From NCBI GenBank assembly GCA_946699065.1, contig CAMPDV010000511.1, positions 62,001 through 126,000 on the forward strand: a stretch of DNA of 64,000 bases, in the 5' to 3' direction. The translations under genes were made by a program, and so were the position numbers. Below the pieces are notes generated by a model, which was not told the DNA's origin, ran no database searches, and saw only the letters and a program-made list of their open reading frames with translations. Positions 44,839 through 57,000 of this stretch are shown one piece after another. Source of the DNA: Loxodes magnus. Taxonomy: Eukaryota > Ciliophora > Karyorelictea > Loxodida > Loxodidae. Numbering within the stretch: position 1 is the first letter of the stretch; every line of letters starts with the position of its first letter.

Positions 44839-45030
44839 AAAGATTAGTCGAAAGAAATTTTTCAATTCATGAAAAAAAATAAAAAAAAACTAAACAAAAT
44901 TACAAAATTAAAAAAAAAACTATTTTTGTATGAAAAAAAAATTTAATTTTTTTTATTTTGTAACTTTTTTTTATTTAGTTCTTTTTTTAATTTATTTCAT
45001 GAGTTAAAAAATTTGTTTCGAACAATCTTT
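44839..45030. repeat. Foldback element (imperfect palindrome)
   Basis: The left arm begins AAAGATTAGTCGAAAGAAAT and the right arm ends with its near reverse complement (ATTTGTTTCGAACAATCTTT). The arms stay alignable for about 85 bp around a short A/T loop, so the strand can fold into one long hairpin. It lies 46 bp before the ATG of the WD40-channel gene. MITE-like, or a regulatory hairpin. Confidence 0.75.
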
Positions 45031-45076
45031 AATCAAAAAAAAAGATTAAGCAAAATTTATCGAAAAATGTTACAAA

Positions 45077-48000
45077 ATGTTACAAAATACATTTATAGAA
45101 AAATTCTAAGAAAGTAAATTTTAAAACCAAAAAACTCTACAAGGACATAAAGATTGTATTACCAACGTTACCTTCAGTCCTGATGGAAATACTCTCGCTA
45201 GCTCCTCATATGATAACACCATCAAACTGTGAAACCTACAAACTCATTTAGAAATTATCACTCTGCAAGGACATAAAGATTGTGTTACCAACGTTAGTTT
45301 CAGTCCTGATGGAAATACACTCGCTAGCTCCTCAGATGATGAGACTATCAAACTGTGAAATCTACAAACTCATAAATAAATTATAACTCTGCAAGGACAT
45401 TCAAGTTATGTTACCGACGTTACCTTCAGTCCTGATGGAAATACACTCGCTAGCTCCTCATATGATAAAACTATCAAGCTCTGAAACCTACAAACTCATC
45501 AAGAAATTATCACTCTACAAGGACATTCAAGTTCTGTTACCAACGTTATCTTCAGTCCTGATGGAAATACTCTCGCTAGCTCATCAAGAGATAAAACTAT
45601 CAAGCTCTGAAACCTACAAACTCATCAAGAAATTATCACTCTGCAAGGACATTCAAGTTATGTTACCGACGTTACCTTCAGTCCTGATGGAAATACTCTC
45701 GCTAGCTGCTCATAAGATAAAACTATCAAGCTCTGAAACTTAAAAACTTATCAAGAAATTATAACTCTGCAAGGACATAAAGATTGTGTTACCAATGTAA
45801 CCTTCAGTCCTGATGGAAATACACTCGCTAGCTCCTCATAAGATAAAACTATCAAACTGTGAAATCTACAAACTTATCAAAAAATTATCACTCTACAAGG
45901 ACATTCAAGTTCTGTTACAGACGTTAGTTTCAGTCCTGATGGAAATTCACTCGCTAGCTCCTCATAAGATAAAACTATCAAAATGTGAAGCCTAAAAATT
46001 AATTTAGAAATTATCACTCTACAAGGACATTCAAGTTCTGTTAACAACGTTACCTTCAGTCCTGATGGAAATACTCTCGCTAGCTCCTCATATGATAGCA
46101 CCATCAAACTGTGAAACCTACAAACTCATCAAGAAATTATCACTCTACAAGGACATTCAAGTTATGTTACCAATGTTACCTTCAGTCCTGATGGAAATTC
46201 ACTCGCTAGCTCCTCATATGATAAAACCATCAAACTCTGAAACCTACAAACTCATCAAGAAATTATCACTCTGCAAGGACATAAAGAATGAATTACAAAC
46301 GTTACCTTCAGTCCTGATGGAAATACACTCGCTAGCTCCTCATAAGATAAAACTATCAAGCTCTGAAACTTAAAAACTTATCAAGAAATTATCACTCTGC
46401 AAGGACATAAAGATTGTGTTACCAATGTTACCTTCAGTCCTGATGGAAATACACTCGCTAGCTCTTCATATGATGAGACTATCAAACTCTGAAATTTACA
46501 AACTCATAAAGAAATTATCACTCTACAAGGACATTCAAGTTTTGTTACCAATGTTACCTTCAGTCCTGATGGAAATACACTCGCTAGCTCCTCATAAGAT
46601 AAAACTATCAAACTGTGAAATCTACAAACTCATTTAGAAATTACCACTCTACAAGGACATTCAAGTTCTGTTAACAACGTTACCTTCAGTCCTGATGGAA
46701 ATACTCTTGCTAGCTCCTCAAGAGATGAGACTATCAAACTGTGAAATCTACAAACTCATAAAGAAATTATAACTCTAAAAGGACATTCAAGTTTTGTTAC
46801 CAATGTTACCTTCAGTCCTGATGGAAATACACTCGCTAGCTCCTCATAAGATAAAACTATCAAATTGTGAAATTTACAAACTCATCAAGAAATTATAACT
46901 CTGCAAGGACATTCAAGTTCTGTTAACAACGTTACCTTCAGTCCTGATGGAAATACTCTCGCTAGCTCCTCAAGAGATGAGACTATCAAACTGTGAAATC
47001 TACAAACTCATCATGAAATTATCACTCTGCAAGGACATTCAAGTTATGTTACCGACGTTACCTTCAGTCCTGATGGAAATACTCTCGCTAGCTGCTCATA
47101 AGATAAAACTATCAAGCTCTGAAACTTAAAAACTTATCAAGAAATTATAACTCTGCAAGGACATTCAAGTTCTGTTACCAATGTTACCTTCAGTCCTGAT
47201 GGAAATACACTCGCTAGCTCCTCATAAGATAAAACTATCAAACTGTGAAATCTACAAACTTATCAAGAAATTATCACTCTACAAGGACATTCAAGTTCTG
47301 TTACAGACGTTAGTTTCAGTCCTGATGGAAATACACTCGCTAGCTCCTCATAAGATAAAACTATCAAACTCTGAAACCTACAAACTCATTTAGAAATTAT
47401 CACTCTGCAAGGACATAAAGATTGTGTTACCAACGTTACCTTCAGTCCTGATGGAAATACTCTCGCTAGCTCCTCATATGATAGCACCATCAAACTGTGA
47501 AACCTACAAACTCATTTAGAAATTATCACTCTACAAGGACATAAAGATTGTGTTACCAATGTTACCTTCAGTCCTGATGGAAATACTCTCGCTAGCTCCT
47601 CATAAGATAAAACTATCAAACTCTGAAATCTACAAACTCATTTAGAAATTACCACTCTACAAGGACATTCAAATTCTGTTAGCAACGTTACCTTCAGTCC
47701 TGATGGAAATACTCTCGCTAGCTCCTCAGATGATAATACTATCAAATTCTGGAATCTTGCGGTTTTTTATTCTCGATTTTCTTAACTCTTTTCAAGTTTT
47801 CCAAAATCTACTTCTAGATATTTATTTCTGTTTGACCTTTATTTTATTCCTTTATAATATGATTCTATGCTCAACATAGTTTCTACTTTATAAAGTTTGC
47901 TTTTAGGAAACTTTGCATTTTTTTCGACATGAAATTGCTAGTTTACTTATTTTTTATTCACCCCTCTTCATTTTTGTTGCTATTTAGGATAGACTTAATT

Positions 48001-49861
48001 TTTTAAATAAGTATTTAAAGAAACCTAAATATCTTTACTTGCTGATATTTTCGGTCATTCGCCTCTTTTTTACTCGATATTTTATTAACATCAAAGTACT
48101 ACTGATTTACTCTTGGAATACTTTTATTAACTTGAAGAAATTGACTTTATGGTCGCAAGAAATACTTATTAATCTTTATAACTTGATTTTACTGATATTA
48201 TACGCAATTCTTCTACTTTTTTAAACAACTTACTTAGCAACATTCTTTACTTCAACAAAAAACTGCGATAATTTCTTTATGTTGAGTTTGATTAACGTAT
48301 TAAATTCTCTGATTTTGCTGATTAAAGCTTTGAGTTATTTAAATAGCAAAGTTCTTTACCTAACTAATAATAAAATACTAGTTAATAAAATTTATCTCCA
48401 GAAACTATTTCTCAAATTGACGAATAATCTAAATAACATCTTAAAATATCTACATCTTGATTCCAATTTCCTTCTGTTGTGGGATCTGCTTAAAGCCTTG
48501 AATTATTGAAATCCTTCTTGGACTCTAAAGATAAAGATTTATACAAACATAAAATAATAAGAAGTTATATTAATTTAAAGTGAAATAGCTTATGATATGT
48601 AATCTTTGGCTTTTCTTGCTTGATATGATTTAATTTATTCCTTATTGTCACTTTGATAATTCAGCCTTTTTGCTTTTTTTACCTTACCTTGATTTTATTG
48701 GTGCTAATAAATGCTTGCTTGCTTGCTTGGGAATTTCTTTAAATTAAAGTAACTAGATTAGACTATTTTAAGGATGCTTGGAATATAATTGATATTACTA
48801 GAATAATTTGTATAGTTCCATGGATATTTTTCTGCGCTTTAGATATCTAAATAGAAACATTTAACTGAATTTTTCTACTGCTGAACGTATTACGAGGAAT
48901 TACGGCTTTTAGATCATTTGACGAAACAAGATATTACATAAAGCTGATTTTAGATTCCTTTTACAGAATAAGATACTTCCTTGCAATAATGGTTTACACC
49001 ACACTAGCATTTGGCCTTCTATATATTACAGCAAAAGGTGAAGAAATTTCATTTAAAAGCTTATGAATTTCATCTTTTGATTTGATAACAGGAGAATCAG
49101 GAGAATTTGATAGGGAAGGATTGGATATAATGTATATCACATTCCTATTAGCTGTTATTTTAAATGTAGTTATAATGCTTAATATGATAATCTCTATTCT
49201 AGGAGATTCCTTTGATGAGTTTTAAATTTAGCAAGTCTATTATGACTATAGAGAAAAGACTTCAATTCTTCTTGAGATAGAACAGATCACTTCATTATGA
49301 AAACCAGAAAATAAAGATCAATATCTTCATATTTGCGATAATTACTATCAAGAAGAAGGTTTTGGATGGGAAGGAAAAGTTGCCGATGTAAGAGAGTGCA
49401 TCAAAAAGACTGAAGATAAAATAAACGAAAAAATTGATTAAAACTCAAAGAAATTAGATAATCTTGAAGGAAAGATTACTAAAATAGAATCTCATGAAGG
49501 AAAAAATAATACATCAAATTCTCTTGAGAAAACAGCAAAAAAAATAGAAAATATTAAAACTTAAACAAGTTCTATGGATGGAAAGATGAATTCTATGGAT
49601 GGAAAGATGAATTCTATGGATGGAAAGATGAATTCTATGGATGGAAAGATGAATTCTATTGAGGAGAAATTGAAAGAAATAGAAATTCTTAAGACCTAAA
49701 CAAGCTCTATGGATGGAAAGATGAATTCTATTGAGGAGAAATTGAAAGAAGTTGAACTTCTTAAAGTTCAAACTTGTTCTATCGATAAAAAGATGGACTC
49801 GCTTGAATTAAAACTGGACTCCCTTATTGGGCTGCTAAGTGCAAAGTCCTAAATAAATTGA
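45077..49861 (+). CDS. WD40-repeat / TRP-polycystin-like ion channel fusion
   Basis: One frame of 4,785 nt (1,594 residues) from ATG 45077 to TGA 49,859-49,861, with no need for introns. Residues about 20-901 are 21 WD40 repeats of exactly 42 residues (GH ... [28 protein letters not shown]). A linker with an ankyrin-like patch ([10 protein letters not shown], about 990) follows. Then comes a six-helix channel core: helices from about 1,170, [27 protein letters not shown], the pore-like [20 protein letters not shown] (about 1,325) and the last helix [15 protein letters not shown], as in TRP/polycystin channels. The C-terminus is a coiled coil with four SMDGKMN repeats. Likely a membrane cation channel with a cytosolic propeller scaffold. 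In 20 of 21 repeats the WD40 Trp is TGA. Confidence 0.88.
45134..47779 (+). repeat. 21 tandem 126-bp WD40-coding repeats
   Basis: The start of the first unit (45,134) and of the last (47,654) are 2,520 bp apart, exactly 20 x 126, so there is no indel in the array. Units are nearly identical at DNA level, including synonymous sites. Variation is confined to a few codons: KDC/SSY/SSS/SSF after GH, and Y/D/R/Q before D.TIKLW. The last unit alone has TGG for Trp and more private changes. Confidence 0.95.
49571..49654 (+). repeat. Four 21-bp repeats in the channel C-terminus
   Basis: TCTATGGATGGAAAGATGAA plus T repeated four times in frame, coding SMDGKMN. A fifth, separated copy lies near 49,708. 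They extend the coiled coil by heptad-sized steps. Confidence 0.9.
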
Positions 49862-50545
49862 CTCTACAATTAAAATCAAAATTATTACTTATAAAAATGT
49901 CTTAAAATAAAGCTTTTCCATTAAATTCTCTTTATTTGAATACTCTTTTTTTAAATAGATAAAGTACTTAAAAGATTAGTTAAATATAATTAATTAAGCA
50001 ATTAATGCTTTTCTAAATAAATACTTTATATGAATTACTTTAAGTCTTTATTTATTCTAGCTCAAAAAAGTTTATTATTATATTTTAATTTAAAAGATAT
50101 TGATATAGTAAATAATCGAATCTTGTAAAGACCAAAAAAATAAAAAAAATTTTAAATCTATAAAATTTTAGTAAGTATTACTTTGAAATGTAACAGGGAT
50201 TTAGCATTTTAAGAAGCTTAATATAAAGAATCTAAGATATAAAATGAAATTGTTATTCGCAACAATCAGTCAGAATAGAAAAAACATATAAAATGTGATG
50301 AGTGTGCAATTTTTCATTTTTTGTATTAAAATTTTAAGACATAAAAAAAATTAATGAAAAGTTTTAATTATATTGAAGCTTAATTAATGAAATATAAAAA
50401 TTATTAAAAATTTAGTTCATCTGTACAAAAATTAAACTTCGTTATCTTACTATCTCATATAAAACCTCTCTCTATAAGAAAAAATAACAAATTTACTTAA
50501 TTTTAAATTGAAATGAAGTAAATTTCGTTATTTTATCTTGATAAA
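49862..50545. other. AT-rich intergenic stretch
   Basis: No gene or RNA seen between the channel stop and the decayed WD40 array. Confidence 0.5.
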
Positions 50546-50549
50546 AACT

Positions 50550-51780
50550 CCTTTAGCTGTGTTATTTACATTTCTTTCAGTACCGATGAAACTTTATGCA
50601 CTAACTCTTATGATAACACGCCTATAAAATTCATAAACCTTAAAATTTCTTAAAATAAACATCATAATTAAGGACTTTAAAAAGTTTATCTTTCTACTTT
50701 TATCATGTATGAAAATATGCTAGCTAGCTCTTCAATCGGCAAGATTATCAAAATCTGATTAAAATAAATTATAGAAACTAACATCTCTAGGGTACTCATA
50801 AAATGTTATTGATCTAAAATAATTCAAATATAAGTTTTTTATATAGCGTTGCTAGTAAATATTGAAATCTTTAAATTCATGAAGAAATCAACAATCTAAA
50901 TATGTTACGATTCTCTATTTATGTTATTTCATTAAGATATATCTTCTCGTTTTCTTTTCAAATGAATCATTATCTACTTAAAATTTAAAAATTCATAAAG
51001 AAATAATTTATCTCTCATAGTATTTATCTTTTTTATCTGTTTTATTTTTAGCTCTGATGGATCTTGATTTGATATTTATTTCTCATTTGACTCTGATATC
51101 AAACTTTTAAACTATAAAAATTCTCATATCTAAGTAATTTATAACTCTACAACCATTGTAACCCTAATGAATTTATATTTCTAGCATTTAAATGATGTTT
51201 TTATCAAACTTTTCATCATTTAACTCATAATGAGATTTTCATTTTTAATTCTAATTTTTGTAAGATAAAAGGAACTTTTGAATTATGATGGATCTACACT
51301 AACAATCTATTGATTTCAATAGTATAAAATTTTTATATCTAAAAATAAAAAAAGACGTTTACTTTATATGTATATTAACTCAAGTCAATTAAATTTTAAA
51401 TTCCCGATGTATTTATACTCTCTTGCTCTTCCTTGTCAGAACTAATAAATATGAATCCTTTAAAATTATACTTAAATTTAAGTTTAAAGTATAATAATTA
51501 CAATTTTATTCGCTCTACTTTTAGACCAGATGGATTTTAATTTTATTGCTTTTCAAATGTGCTACTATTGAACTTTGTTAAAATAAATACTTAAAAATCT
51601 TCACTTTTGAAAAACATGAAGGTTATGTTATGTTTATTACTTTTAACTTTGATTGGTCTTCATCTAAAAGTTATTATAATGACAAAGTAAAGCAATTTTG
51701 AAATACAAAGATAACTCAAAAATTATCTAGAACTTCAAAGATAAAAGATATGAAAAAATTAAGAAACAAAACCTTAATTA
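50550..51780 (+). pseudogene. Decayed WD40-repeat array
   Basis: The first part reads FSTDETLCTNSYDNTPIKFI, clearly derived from the [20 protein letters not shown] unit of the gene upstream. A second unit has MLASSSIGKIIKIW (about 50,718-50,760). Weaker traces (DGS, FDSDIKLLN) recur to about 51.7 kb. Spacing and frame are broken by indels. It is the eroded remains of another member or of a larger array. Confidence 0.65.
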
Positions 51781-52655
51781 GCAAGAATATTACAAATTTT
51801 ATCATGATATTTGATTATTATCACTGTTCCTGTTTGATTAATTAGAGATTGCTACTAAAATATAAAACGATTATTACAAATGTTATGATAAATATTTATT
51901 TCATCGATATTTCTTAATTTTTACATACTTTTTTATAATTTCTTGTTAATTTTTATCTTAAAAAATCAAAATACGCTAAGATCGAAATGCTTTTTCTTTA
52001 TTTTCCTATTAATTTACGATAAGAATCATTAATTTTGATTTTCTATAACTTAATAATCTTAGAATATTAAAAATAAAGTTATTTTATATGTAAAAAATTT
52101 CCACTTTAATAAATCGAAGACTTTTTTTCAATGGTTTATGTTAATTATAGTTATTTAATATAATTGAAATCTTATTGATTTTAGTAATTAGCTGTCAATG
52201 CAATTATTGCTTTTGTCAAATTAATTTAGTCCTATATTTAAAAAAAACTAACTTAATTATTATTTTTATTTTTTAGAAAGAGTTAAGCAAATATATGATG
52301 GCAAGTTTTATAATCTTGTTTAAATAATTAATAATGATTGCTTTTTGTGTGAATTCAATAAATAAGCTGAAATATTTTCAATATTACTTTAAAGAACTTT
52401 AGTTTTTGTTAAAAATAAGCATTTATCAAGCTTAGAGAGGTAGTTTTGACATTTATGAATTCACAATAAACTTACTATGAAAAAGGCAATTTAAGATTAC
52501 TAAAAATACCTAATAAATAAAAGTAATTTTATTTAAAGAATGGATATTTTAAGTATACAACTATCTGTGGTAGAGCTACTTTTTATTGATATTTACCTAT
52601 CATTAATATTAAGCTATTATATAAAATTTTATAATTTTTACCTAAATATTTATAA
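51781..52655. other. AT-rich stretch, possible upstream exon
   Basis: Mostly featureless. From about 52,280 a plus frame looks weakly protein-like (YDGKFYNLVQIINNDCFLCE), so it could belong to the gene that starts at 52,659 or be a separate remnant. Confidence 0.3.
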
Positions 52656-52658
52656 AAC

Positions 52659-53510
52659 ATGACTGTCAGACCATTTAATTTTCCCCTTAATATAGAAAGA
52701 ACGAATACATTAGCAATAACTTAAAATAGTTTAAGAAAGAAATTATGCGTAGCATCACACTCTTTAATAAATGATGAAATATAAGAAATGATAATCGAAT
52801 AAAAATAAATGGACAATAAATCATTTAAAAAAATAATAGTATTTAATATTTTCAAAATTTTCAAAAATTTGAAAATATTAATACAATATATTGTCATTAT
52901 GAATAAGGCTTTCTTAAGGATTTGAAAATATAAAATTCAAATATCTAGGATTAAAGTAATTTTGAAGATATTTAACGTTATTCAAAACGAAGATAATAAG
53001 AAAGAAAACTTAAGAAATTTTTATAAGGAAACTGTTGCTTTAATATCATATGAAATAATGAATGAACTTGATTGGTAAAATGCTTATTAAAAACTAGAAA
53101 AAATTTTTTGCTATTTGCTTCATATAAATGTAATAACTAGTTTTGAGAAATCCATGAACATATGATCTTTAAAAATTTGATAAGAAATTTGAAAATGAAT
53201 TAATTCAATTTCTTAAAATTTAATTAATTAGAAAAAATTTTACAATAAGAAGGAAATGATAGTAAAGAAAAAATTTATGTTATTTGAATAATTTCTATAA
53301 AAAAGCTAAATTAGTTTCAAATAAAAAAGCAAAAAACAGCTTTAGCAACAAACTAGATTATCATATGTAGCATATTTTATTTAAATAGTTTCTTGAAAAT
53401 TATAGGATGAATAATTTAAAGAATTATATCGATAATTTATCTACAGCAAATATTTTCATTTATTTACAAAGAAATAAAAGAAATACAAAAAAATAATTTC
53501 TTAGTAATTA
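52659..53510 (+). CDS. Unrecognised protein
   Basis: ATG 52659 (MTVRPFNFPLNIERTNTLAI) opens a long protein-like frame in the ciliate code: LRKKLCVASHSLINDEIQEM, NEDNKKENLRNFYKETVALI, YEIMNELDWQNAYQKLEKIF. It then becomes Lys/Gln-rich and ends near 53,510 without a clear stop. The N-terminal third is convincing; the C-terminal part is of lower complexity. No domain was recognised. Last gene before the A-rich zone and satellite. Confidence 0.5.
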
Positions 53511-54041
53511 CAAAATAAAAATTCAACAATAATTAAATTAATAATTACCTTTTAAAGATCTAAAAAAAATTCATCAATTGAAGTGGAAATATGATTTAAA
53601 TCTACAGCCATAAAGTAATAAAAGCAACTTCAAATGATGATACAAAGCAAGTATTAAAAATCGACTAAAAAAAAAAATAAAATACTAGTCGTAACAGAAA
53701 AATATAAAAAATATAAAAAATATGGCTTTTAAGAGTCACTTAATTAAAATTGAAAACAAAATAAAAATAAACAAGTAAAAAAAATGATTCTCATTAAAAT
53801 TTTTCAGATTTTAAAATTAAAATCCAAAAAAAAAGGCAAAAATAAATATAAAAGTTTATTTTATTGAAACTTTTCAAAAAAAAATTGAAAAAAAATTAAA
53901 AAAAATGAAAATTTTTAATAAAATATTTTTTAAATAAGAAAAAAGACAAATCATTTAAAATATTTAAAAAAACTTAAAGAATTTTTAAAAAAACTTGTAA
54001 AAAAAAATAAAAATCATAGAGAAATACTTTGAGATAATAGA
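53511..54041. other. A-rich transition to the satellite
   Basis: Very A-rich on the plus strand with poly-A tracts; no gene seen. It leads into the first satellite unit without a sharp border. Confidence 0.5.
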
Positions 54042-57000
54042 AAGAAAGAAAAAGTAAATTTTAAAAGTGCAAAATAAAAAAAAAGAAGAGTAAAAAGTGT
54101 GATTTTGTAAATTAGAAGGAAGGTGTGAAATGAAAAAGTGGTTTTAGAATGAGAGAAAAAAGTAAGTTTTAAAAGTGCAAAATAAAAAAAAAGAAGAGTA
54201 AAAAGTGTGATTTTGTAATTTAGAAGGAAGGTGTGAAATGAAAAAGTGGTTTTAGAACGAGAGAAAAAAGTAAGTTTTAAAAGTGCAAAATAAAAAAAAA
54301 GAAGAGTAAAAGTGTGATTTTGTAAATTAGAAGGAAGGTGTGAAATGAAAAAGTGGTTTTAGAATGAGAGAAAAAATTAAATTTTAAAAATTCAAAATAA
54401 AAAAAAAGAAGAGTAAAAGTGTGATTTTGTAAATTAGAAGGAAGGTGTGAAATGAAAAAGTGGTTTTAGAACGAGAGAAAAAAGTAAGTTTTAAAAGTGC
54501 AAAATAAAAAAAAAGAAGAGTAAAAGTGTGATTTTGTAAATTAGAAGGAAGGTGTGAAATGAAAAAGTGGTTTTAGAATGAGAGAAGAAAGTAAATTTTA
54601 AAAGTGCAAAATAAAAAAAAAGAAGAGTAAAAGTGTGATTTTGTAAATTAGAAGGAAGGTGTGAAATGAAAAAGTAGTTTTAGAATGAGAGAAAAAATTA
54701 AATTTTAAAAGTTCAAAATAAAAAAAGAAGAGTAAAAGTGTGATTTTGTAAATTAGAAGGAAGGTGTGAAATGAAAAAGTGGTTTTAGAATGAGAGAAAA
54801 AAGTAAGTTTTAAAAGTGCAAAATAAAAAAAAAGAAGAGTAAAAGTGTGATTTTGTAAATTAGAAGGAAGGTGTGAAATGAAAAAGTAGTTTTAGAATGA
54901 GAGAAAAAAGTAAATTTTAAAAGTGCAAAATAAAAAAAAAGAAGAGTAAAAGTGTGATTTTGTAAATTAGAAGGAAGGTGTGAAATGAAAAAGTGGTTTT
55001 AGAATGAGAGAAAAAATTAAATTTTAAAAGTGCAAAATAAAAAAAAAGAAGAGTAAAAAGTGTGATTTTGTAAATTAGAAGGAAGGTGTGAAATGAAAAA
55101 GTGGTTTTAGAATGAGAGAAAAAAGTAAGTTTTAAAAGTGCAAAATAAAAAAAAAGAAGAGTAAAAGTGTGATTTTGTAAATTAGAAGGAAGGTGTGAAA
55201 TGAAAAAGTGGTTTTAGAATGAGAGAAAAAATTAAATTTTAAAAATTCAAAATAAAAAAAGAAGAGTAAAAGTGTGATTTTGTAAATTAGAAGGAAGGTG
55301 TGAAATGAAAAAGTGGTTTTAGAACGAGAGAAAAAAGTAAATTTTAAAAGTGCAAAATAAAAAAAAAGAAGAGTAAAAGTGTGATTTTGTAAATTAGAAG
55401 GAAGGTGTGAAATGAAAAAGTGGTTTTAGAATGAGAGAAAAAATTAAATTTTAAAAATTCAAAATAAAAAAAAAGAAGAGTAAAAGTGTGATTTTGTAAA
55501 TTAGAAGGAAGGTGTGAAATGAAAAAGTGGTTTTAGAATGAGAGAAAAAATTAAATTTTAAAAATTCAAAATAAAAAAAAAGAAGAGTAAAAGTGTGATT
55601 TTGTAAATTAGAAGGAAGGTGTGAAATGAAAAAGTAGTTTTAGAATGAGAGAAAAAAGTAAGTTTTAAAAGTGCAAAATAAAAAAAAAGAAGAGTAAAAG
55701 TGTGATTTTGTAAATTAGAAGGAAGGTGTGAAATGAAAAAGTGGTTTTAGAATGAGAGAAAAAGTAAATTTTAAAAATTCAAAATAAAAAAAAAGAAGAG
55801 TAAAAGTGTGATTTTGTAAATTAGAAGGAAGGTGTGAAATGAAAAAGTGGTTTTAGAATGAGAGAAAAAAGTAAATTTTAAAAATTCAAAATAAAAAAAA
55901 AGAAGAGTAAAAGTGTGATTTTGTAAATTAGAAGGAAGGTGTGAAATGAAAAAGTAGTTTTAGAATGAGAGAAAAAAGTAAGTTTTAAAAGTGCAAAATA
56001 AAAAAAAAGAAGAGTAAAAGTGTGATTTTGTAAATTAGAAGGAAGGTGTGAAATGAAAAAGTGGTTTTAGAATGAGAGAAAAAAGTAAGTTTTAAAAGTG
56101 CAAAATAAAAAAAAAGAAGAGTAAAAGTGTGATTTTGTAAATTAGAAGGAAGGTGTGAAATGAAAAAGTGGTTTTAGAATGAGAGAAAAAATTAAATTTT
56201 AAAAGTTCAAAATAAAAAAAAAGAAGAGTAAAAGTGTGATTTTGTAAATTAGAAGGAAGGTGTGAAATGAAAAAGTGGTTTTAGAATGAGAGAAAAAATT
56301 AAATTTTAAAAGTGCAAAATAAAAAAAGAAGAGTAAAAGTGTGATTTTGTAAATTAGAAGGAAGGTGTGAAATGAAAAAGTGGTTTTAGAATGAGAGAAA
56401 AAAGTAAATTTTAAAAGTGCAAAATAAAAAAAGAAGAGTAAAAAGTGTGATTTTGTAAATTAGAAGGAAGGTGTGAAATGAAAAAGTGGTTTTAGAATGA
56501 GAGAAAAAAGTAAATTTTAAAAGTGCAAAATAAAAAAAAAGAAGAGTAAAAGTGTGATTTTGTAAATTAGAAGGAAGGTGTGAAATGAAAAAGTAGTTTT
56601 AGAATGAGAGAAAAAAGTAAATTTTAAAAGTGCAAAATAAAAAAAAAGAAGAGTAAAAGTGTGATTTTGTAAATTAGAAGGAAGGTGTGAAATGAAAAAG
56701 TGGTTTTAGAATGAGAGAAAAAAGTAAGTTTTAAAAGTGCAAAATAAAAAAAAAGAAGAGTAAAAAGTGTGATTTTGTAAATTAGAAGGAAGGTGTGAAA
56801 TGAAAAAGTGGTTTTAGAATGAGAGAAAAAAGTAAATTTTAAAAGTGCAAAATAAAAAAAGAAGAGTAAAAGTGTGATTTTGTAAATTAGAAGGAAGGTG
56901 TGAAATGAAAAAGTGGTTTTAGAATGAGAGAAAAAATTAAATTTTAAAAATTCAAAATAAAAAATAAAAAAAAAGAAGAGTAAAAAGTGTGATTTTGTAA

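Noticed and set aside
45877-46107. Minus-strand and off-frame ORFs across the WD40 array
   Set aside because: They are shadows of the true frame; in standard code the repeats give short off-frame ORFs only because TGA interrupts the real one.
52745-52775. Apparent extra hairpin copy (GCGTAGCATCAC then CTCTTTAATAAA)
   Set aside because: It lies within the protein frame KKLCVASHSLIND and lacks the closing stem. Similarity to H2 is probably chance.
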